From Aspidapion aeneum (taxonomy: Eukaryota; Arthropoda; Insecta; Coleoptera; Brentidae): a stretch of 64,000 bases of DNA. Position 1 is the first letter of the stretch. The number at the start of each line of letters is the position of its first letter. Below, in pieces: positions 45,701 to 54,700 of this stretch. Below the pieces are notes generated by a model that saw nothing but the letters and a program-made list of their open reading frames with translations, did not search any database and was not told where the DNA came from. Made by a program: the position numbers and the translations under genes. Location: NCBI GenBank assembly GCA_963576565.1, contig OY755046.1, positions 51,826,786 to 51,890,785 of the forward strand. The letters are read 5' to 3'.

Positions 45701-48700
45701 AAATTAGAATTTTTTAACAAATCTATAATATTAGGCACACAAGAAATTTTACATAATTATACAAACATTATTTTTAATTATACGAATTTATAGAAAGTTT
45801 GAAATTTATGTTTTAAAGGTTTGTTTCTTGGGTCCCGTTCATTTTATTCATATTATGAACCTATTTTCAGGTCGGCTGTACGCAGTTCCCTGCCTATATG
45901 TGTGGCTCCCTCTAGGGAGCGTGTCGCAAACTTAAGTTTTCCTTGCACAAAGTGACCACGTGGTCGTGGCACCCCTGAAAAATTCCGCCTTCGACTTATT
46001 TTCGTCAGATGGAGACTGTGGCGACTATTCTTAGGGTCACTGCATCCTGAAAGCCTGGCATCTTCCAACGAGCGGATAGTTCACAACTTGCATTCCATTT
46101 GCTATTGGTTGACATAGTCAGGCGGGATTTTTAAAATTAAAACTCTCCTGTCCTCGTTTTGGGAGGTTGAAATCGGTGTTAAACCAAACTGAAACAAAAC
46201 CTAACCGTGGTCAATTGATGGGAAACGTATCCTGACCGGGGCGTATCTGGACAGGTTAGGATACGTTGTCGAATAATTTATCAGGGTTAGGTTAACACCA
46301 ATTTCAACAGGAAAACAGGATAGGGAAGCTAATTAAAAAAAAATATAATATGTTTTTAAAAAACAATAAAAAAAAACTCATCGGCATATGCATAGATTTA
46401 GTTAAATTCAATAGGTATGTACTGCACAAACCACTACTCTTTTTAGTCACTTACAACTAGTATATATTCGTATTTTACGCCGAAAGCTGTAAACATAAAG
46501 TTTGTTAAATGCTTGACTGGTGGCACCATCTCTTAATATAATATAATAATAATCTTAAACGGCAACGTTCAACATTAAAAAGTCAGCTGACTATTTCGAC
46601 CAATAGCAAACGGAATGCAAGTTGTGAACTAGCCGCTCTCCCAGGGGTAGCGACACCAAACATAACCTCATTTACGAAAAACTCAAATCTGACACTGTCA
46701 GGAGCATAGCTTTTTTTATGTTTAAAAAAATTAAATGGTTTACAAATGTTACGTAAAGAACTGTCCGTCACATCCGGTATATAAATTTTACTGTCCAAAT
46801 AAACAAACCTAAAAAAACTAAGTTTTTTATGATTTCAAATTTATTAGGACCCTGTGTCCAGCAGTCCACACAGCGAAGGAAACCAAAAATATAGTTTGCA
46901 TGTTTTATATATATTCTAAAATATAGAAAACTATTATGTTGGGTTTTGTATTATTTAATAAATGTTTTATGCTCTCTACGGAATAAAGGTGTACGTTTAA
47001 TCCCTTTTTTCATGGGCTAAGGTAGTATTTCTTGTCCCCAGTGATTGAAAGTAATTTCTTTAAAACCATAAAGGCAAAATATAGGTTTTTGGATTATTTT
47101 ATTTTATCATAATACAAAAAACAAAAAGGAATATATACACGATACCGATTATTTTGTTCCAGCTTGCCGTAAGCTTACTTTACTTTGCCGATGGCTTGGT
47201 TCGTTTTGATCGTTATTGTGTCCTTAGGCATAGAATATTGCTTCCATATAAACGAAGCATTTAACTTTCTAGACTTCTCCAGGCTGTAAACCAGGAAACT
47301 GTGAAATTTTCGAAATTCTGTTTATTGCATCATTTCCATGCCCATCTCAAAGTAAGAATATGCTTTATTTTCCATCTTCGAGAAATGTAATTCGAACTTT
47401 TTCTCGAGTAAACTTAATTAGTTTGTTATGAAATAAATAATATTTTTCCACATTGTTTGTTATAAGGTCACTCATCGTCAAGCAAGCTTTACCTTGCTTG
47501 ACGATGAGTGACCTTTGTTTGTTAGCATCTGACTGACTTTTGTTTAATGTAATGCCATGACAACTATCACTGCCCACTGTTTTTTTATATACTTGACATG
47601 CTAAAACTACAGTACGGTAAGTGGTTTAATACCTATTTATTTAGTTTATGATTATTATTATTTTTAGTATATAAAAATAAACCTTGGCATTAAAGTCCCT
47701 TTTAGTCACTTAGCAAATTATAGCCCTTCTTCCGGTCGAGCATGAAAATTCCCGCCGTGGTATTAAAAGTAAACACTGCACGCTCCAGGTTTATAATATA
47801 CCTACTATTATTTTTATTATTGTTCAAAAAAAAGCGGGCGGCGAAGAAAAGGTCGAAAATACAAAAAGTCGAAAATACAAAAGTTCGAAAGTACAAAAGG
47901 TCGAAAATACAAAAGATTGAAAAACAAAAGGTTCAAACAAAGATCGAAAGTAGCTACACTGTAATGATTGCAAAACAAAGTAGAATTAAGAGACACACAG
48001 GTACACACACACTCACTCATAGAAAAGTTTTTAAAAAATCAACATCCAATAAAAACTCAAGGTAGCAACACGACGGGTCGCAGAACTTTGTTCGAAAACA
48101 TTTTCTTCGAACGGAAATTTTTATGAAAACCATTTCTTCTAATGAAAATTTGTTTGAAAACATTTTTTTTAAACGGAAATTTATTCGAACACCATTTCTT
48201 TGAACGGAAATTTGTTCGTAAGTAATAGTTGTTCAAAAACATTTTCTTCGAATAGAAATCATTTTCTTCGAAAGCAAGTTTTTCGATAAAAGACGCTCTA
48301 GACCTGGATTTCCAAACCTAACACAATTCATATAGTTTGACTACGGCAAGGTCTTTTTAACATATTTTTTCAAAAAAACCCTGACTTCTTTCCCGGGATC
48401 GTAAACATTCTGAAAATTTGTCTACTTTCCTCCTTTTGGAAGGTCGAAATTGGTATTTTCCTAAACTTTGTCAATTGATCGCAAACGTATCCGAACCGGT
48501 CCAGATACCTCCTGATATGCTCAATTAAGAAAGGTTAGAGTAACACCGATTTCAACCTTCCAAAATGAGGACCGGAAAGCTAATTTAGGGAAATCATTTT
48601 TCGACAATAGGTCTCGGTTGGTTCGGTTTGGTTTCACACCCTCTAGGATCCCGGGAAAGAAGTCAGGGAAGTTTTTATTTCCAAAAATTGTTAGAAAAAA

Positions 48701-51700
48701 ACCCCATTAGTCGAACTATATGAGTTGTGTTAAGTTTGGCAAGCCAGGTCAAATTTTTTTTTCGAAAAATTTGTTTTCGAAAAAATGTTTTTGAACAAAT
48801 TTGCATTTTAAAAAAAATATTTTCGAACAAATTTCCGTTCAAAGAAAATGTTTTCGAACACATTTCTGTTCGAAGAAAATGATTTCGAAAAATTTCTGTT
48901 TGAAGAAAACGTTTTCGAACAATCTTTTGTTCGAAGAATATGTTTTAGAACAATTTTTGGTTTAAAGAAAATGATTTTCGAAGTTTATGCTTTCGAACAA
49001 TAATATTAAGATATTTATATGAAATGTACTATAAAAATATAAATAATTAAGCCGAACCTTACGAAAACTCGAACTGTATTTGGGCATTTTTTGTCTTTTG
49101 ATAAAATGTAAAATTCGGAATAAAAAGATACTAAAAAAAACCACAATACCAAAAACACCCAAAAAAAATGGGAAAAAACCTTGGAAAATAAATTAAACAG
49201 TGCGAAAAATAGCGTATAAACATCGTGATAAAATTTTCATTTTATCCCTTGATATATTATATACTATTAATAAACTTTTAACATAGAAATGTATTTCTGT
49301 CCTGTTTGTTTATTTATTACGTATTATTTTTATACAAAAACAGAAATAATATTTAAAAGAAAATAATTTTTAACAATAATACCTACAATAAATATTCATA
49401 ACCCAAAAACTCAAGGAACAAATTTTTTATTTCTTAAGCTGTATAAAAACGAGTTCTTTTTAAGTTCTATTAAAACATTTTTCTTTTCTCAGACTGTATA
49501 AAAATGAGTATTTTTCACGAACGTCTATGGAATTTTGAGTACGGTTTTGACACTCGTGTCGCTACCCCTGGGAGACGCTAGACTTCCAGGATGCAGTGAC
49601 CCTAGTATTTCTAATTACACTATCCAAAACCTTATGGGGCAGCCTTCGTGTTAGTTTACGACAGAGACAATTTATTATTTTCTCTCTGGTTTACGAAGCC
49701 TGTGTCATGGGCCGTCACTGAAGAACAGCAGTTTCTATATGGGAGGACCCCCCAGAATAAAAAACTATATACGTGCCTAGCTTTTTTTAAAAGTAAAAAA
49801 ATAATCACCACTTCAATAATTTGACCAGGATCCTGACTTAGTCAGATTTTTCTGGCAGATTTTAAAGAAATAATTTGACATTCCCTTAAAAATCCGTTCA
49901 AATATAACGGTGGCAACAGCGTAGAGCTAATTTTGTAGCGACCCTTCCACGACATGCAGTTAGTCCCTCTTTGTTAATTTTACCGTGAAAAACAAAGAAA
50001 GAAAGTAAACTTAGCTGACCTCATAAAGAAAACGAGTAGGACTCATAAATTTGAAAGAAATGTGACGAAATGTGACGAAATTTGACATTTCAGTTTGTGT
50101 GGTTAATAGTGAATTTATTTACAATTTTTAAATTAAAAATTTTCAACAAATTACGGGTTTTTAATTAAAAACAAATATTATATCGTGACGCTACATCTAT
50201 CAAAAAGTGGGAAATGGCCTTTTAGGTAAGTTTTTAAGTTTAAAAATTGCCTTTTAAACGAGAAATCTTAAGCGCCAGATTATGTCACATTTTGTCAAAT
50301 TTCGCCAGATTTTTTGAAATGTAAAGAATTGACCCCATAATATCAGAATATGACAAAACTAATGGGTTCACATCAACAGTTTTTTCGAAATTATAATGGG
50401 GAAGATTGGCGTTATTGTCACTTTTGTAAACAGTAGAGAAATGCTCTGAAAAAAGATCTACAGTTTCATGAAGACTACCACTATTTCTATCACCCAAAAA
50501 CATTGATATTGGCAGTGAGTGAACTTTTCTTTGATCATTACAAAATTTCCAAAAAGATCTAGGATTATTATTTATATTTTGCTCAACTCTGCCAATATAT
50601 GAATCATGACACAAAGCTGTAAGCTGTTTACATTCACTCCGTAACCGAGAAAAAACCATATAGTCCTCAATTGATTTCGACTCTTTATAATTGATATGAG
50701 CCAACTTTTTTTTACTAACAAGTCGTTTCAATTCGGGACTAAACCATTTAGGAAATGACGAAGATTTAAATTTTTTGAGAGGCACAAAATGATTAATAGC
50801 AGTATAGATAACGTCGTAAAATATTTGAACTGCCTCATCAATATCATATTCAAAAAGTGAATCCCAATTGACACTTGCTATGTAATTGTTTATAGAAAAA
50901 TAATCTGCGTTTTTATAATCATAGTAGTACTCTTCATATTTAACAAAATTTGTACATTTTATCTTAAATGAAATATCTAGAGGTATATGATACGCGGTGC
51001 TTGAATCAATAGGATCCACAGCTATGTCCACAAGCAACATGTCAACACTTGTAAATACCAAGTCCAAAAATCTGTTTAAATTATTAGGAATTAAGTTTTT
51101 TTGGTACATACCAAGATAGCCAAAGCAATTACCCATAATTTCGCCGGGAGATCCACTAGGACATACCGCTATAACACCATGTTCGTCATTTCTCCATCTG
51201 GCATCAGGAATATTATAATCGCCAGTTAAAATCAGCTTCGCATTTGGATAGCGACATTTTATTTCTTCCACAGATGAGCAATACGTTTCATAAATATTCA
51301 AATTTGACCCAGGAGGTATGTAACAGCATCCAATAAGGTATTGTTCATGATTGTAAGTGACAAGTATAAACACTTGATTCAACAACGAGTCATCACATGG
51401 TATTCTTTTCGACATTAGATTATTTCTAACAGCAATCAGAGTTCCTCCTCCGAGTTTTGCGTGGTTATTAACTATATTTTCCCGGTCACTTCTATATATA
51501 TTAAAATTTGAAAACCCCAACTCAGAGTCAGAAAAATCTGAATTTAACCAAGTTTCACATAGTAAAATTATATCATGTGTACAAGCTAATGTCCACTCTT
51601 TAAAGTGCTTTAATTTAGTTCTCATGCCACCTACGTTATGATAGAATATTAGAATTTCCTTTGACTCATTATCTCTTTTAGTGTTACCCGTTTTTACTGG

Positions 51701-54700
51701 TTTTTTTCCTTGACAATTCTGGGGTTCCCTTTTATGTATTTGATGGTAACATTTTCTCCATTTTCTTTTTTTGTGGCAAGTTCCTCTCTAAGTTGTTTTA
51801 AATGTTTTCTTTGTGCCAGTGTTAGGTCAGAAGTAATGCTAATATTGGGATTAGTATTCTTCTTTTTATTTTTAGTAATTTCAATGGCTGTTTGTTTGTT
51901 ATCCATTATGATTTTCAAGGGTCTGACTTTATCGCCAGGTTTCCCAACTCTCAATACCTTAACTATTTTGGTAGACACATCAAAAACTGGATGTAATAAG
52001 TCAATAATAAGCTTTTTATCATCGTTTATCTTATCTTGAACTAACTGTTTTTTGGATTCTGGTACATTGTATAACATAACATTTCTTTCACGAGTTTTCC
52101 TTTCATTCATTTCTTGTATAAAATCATTATAGCCAATATCAGCTTGTTTATCTGACCCACTATTATTATTATCTTCTAATGCATAGTTAGTTTTGGGACG
52201 CAACATTTCGGGGTTACTTTGATTTTCAAGGGTATTAATTTCTAAGCTACTTAACTTTTCTTCCATTTTATCAATCCTTTTTTTTAATATAGGGAGTATT
52301 CGAAGTCCTTCCTGACACACTTCGCAATAAAATTTTAGGACTCGCTTGTCCTTTAACTGCTGCATTACTATCTTCTCGGATCTTGAAAGACCTGCACATC
52401 CACAGTGAAAAGTTAAATGACATCCATCACAATTACATGAATCGTCATCCAGGACTTGCATTTCACAAACAAAACAATTTTTTGTCATTTTTCACTTATG
52501 CGTAATAAAAGCAAAATAAATATTATGCCCGGTCTCCCCTAATATTAAAACTCACACATTGAACTGATAACTTTTTATGTTGTTTATTCCGAGACAACTT
52601 TTTTATTGCCAAATGTTTGTCGTTCACTGACCATTATTCATCCAAATCAATATTTATTTATTAAAACCCGTTTATATTACACATCAAATATTTTTTACTG
52701 TTTAATTCTGCACATGTAGGTACAAAAACCATTTATTTAGAGTAATTTACGACATAAAAAACAATTAAAATACGGAGCTCAAATTTTTAATACGTGCATC
52801 TCACGGCGGATTGGCTACGAACTAAAACCTAGACTTAGAATACAACCATAAAATACGTCAACCTAATACTACACTAAACCTAAATAAATTCTAACTATAA
52901 AATTTAAATAACTTAAATTTGTAACTGTATTATACTGCCGTCCTAAGAGTAACACCCGTATTTGAAAAAAATAAAAAAATGCGATTGTTGGTTAAGACAA
53001 ATTATAATAATATACTCTATTGTTTATACTAATGTAACAAATCGTACAACTATAAGTATTTAAAAAGTCATTTAAAATTTTCTTTTTTCAATATGGCACT
53101 ATGAATTTTGTTTCGGATTTTATTGTATTTTTTGGTTTGTTTCACTTTGAACTGAGAAAGGGCGTCACACATAACGCACAATAAAAGCACAAGCAATAAA
53201 GGTGCAGTATGCTACAAGTAATTAACAATACTCGAAACTTTTTACTTACAAATATACTTAGAGGCAATACTCCCAACGACTTTTTTAACTAAAAAAGTAG
53301 CCTTGAAACTCTCCCAAAGGGTTATTTGTGTTGCTATTGTTTAGATGTTCTTAATATCTGCAGAACGTATCCCTTTAATCAAGTTGTTAATTTTTGCATG
53401 TAAATATTCTTAATATCGAAAAATGATCAGTGTTTTAATTTTTGACTTGGGATGTTTATTGGTCGCGGATATCTTTCTTTCACATATCCGGTGTTTTGTA
53501 TTTTTATCTTAGGATTCTATTGGAAAATCGATTAATTATATTCAGTCCCAAACTTGCTTATAATGTTTATCCCCTCTGCAAGAAATTTGAGCTGAATTTA
53601 TTATTTATAATTTTACATACTCATTTTCTCTATCGAGGATATTATTTGGAAATCCCTCTTGGAAATCACAAATTTAATAACAAAGTCAAGTTTGCAACAC
53701 AATTGATTTACTGAATGTATTTTTTATTAGGAATGCGAAGTACCGGGCTCCGAAGTTTCTAATGTTCTCAGCCCACGATACGACGATTGGTAGTCTCCTG
53801 AACACCATGGGTGCATTTGAATACCATTGCCCTCCATACACAGCCACAATCTTCTTTGAACTATACAGGAACTCTGAAGGGTTGAACTATGTGAAAATGT
53901 TCTACAAAAATGGCACTGGAGAACCAAGGCCTATCACATTGAGAGGCTGTAGTAATCAGTGTCCTTTGAGCGTTTTTGAGGCGAAATTAAAACCTATTTT
54001 GGTAGATCAGGTAAGCCGGCCAACTCGAGTGTGTTCAGTTTGGCCACAACACATAATTTTAGGAAAGATACATTTTTAAAAAGGAGTTTATATTAAAAAC
54101 ATATAAATTCTACGCCTTTGGATTCTTGTCGTCCTTCAGGCATAATTAGCTCATAAATCAGATAATTAAAAATTAATGCCAACTGAAATATGCCTATAAA
54201 TCATTACTGTTTATAAAGGAATCAAGTTTCGACAGAACAAAAAAATTTAGCTGCGTAAGGCGGTATACAATTAATACAATGTCTTTTTTTCTTGAAGCTA
54301 TATTTCTACCTCTAAATATTTATCTATAAAACGTTATTCCTTATACTTTTTATTCAGTTCGAGTCTTGCACCCAAAAGCTGAACAAAACATCAAAAATAC
54401 CAGCATATTTAAGTCCGTATTAGCACAAAATCACAAAAACTAAACCTGGTGTCACACTCAATGTCTGGCACCAAAATATGGCGTCGCATAGAAATTTAGG
54501 CACACTTTCTGTGACGGCCAGTAAATTAGTTAAAGCATTTTGCTTGCTTTTTCTCCCCTTGATAACAGGTGACAAGTAAAATATCGGGATCAAAATTGAC
54601 ATATCAGGGATAAAAAGTAAAAATTAGGAAACATCAAAATAAGGGGTTTATTTGTGGTTTGTTGTAATTAAGTCACTAGATAGTCAATCAAAAATATTCT

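Larger units (their letters stand above)
42005..45842. mobile_element. Foldback-like element with subrepeat-built inverted arms
   Basis: The outer ends are inverted (CCCGTGGCCCAAAAAATAAC at left; the mirror of CGGGACCCAAGAAACAAACC at right). The arms, 42005-42815 and about 44900-45842, each consist of five or six ~150-bp direct subrepeats marked by TACAGGGTGATATCGAAATT on the left and CACCCTGTAGCTCACC on the right. A shared AATTAAAAATAATGTTTGT block lies near each tip. This architecture is like Drosophila FB elements. The centre holds a TTTTCCGCAC-rich segment (42890-43690), two short overlapping frames (about 105 residues each, 42864-43285) that I do not recognise, and a second tandem array at 44030-44890. 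Confidence 0.75.
41525..50326. mobile_element. 8.8-kb composite insertion splitting the LINE
   Basis: LINE sequence stops at AATT (41521-41524) and resumes after AATT (50327-50330). The boundaries carry weakly inverted AT-rich ends: CTTTAAAATTTGAAATAATT on the left, CTTTACATTTCAAAAAATCT read inward from the right. Both then contain ATCTG...AAATTTGAC. The interior has no transposase or polymerase I recognise. It includes a Foldback-like element (42005-45842), an inverted pair (46079-46630), a minisatellite foldback (48085-49005) and scattered inverted blocks such as GGTCACTGCATCCTG (46034) against CAGGATGCAGTGACCC (49588). Joining the LINE halves at AATT leaves the reading frame one base out, so the exact junction is uncertain. 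Confidence 0.6.

Noticed and set aside
47742..48065. Lys-rich 107-residue frame
   Set aside because: Generated by the GTCGAAAATACAAAAG minisatellite.
51710..52039. 109-residue hydrophobic plus-strand frame
   Set aside because: Antisense shadow of the LINE ORF1.
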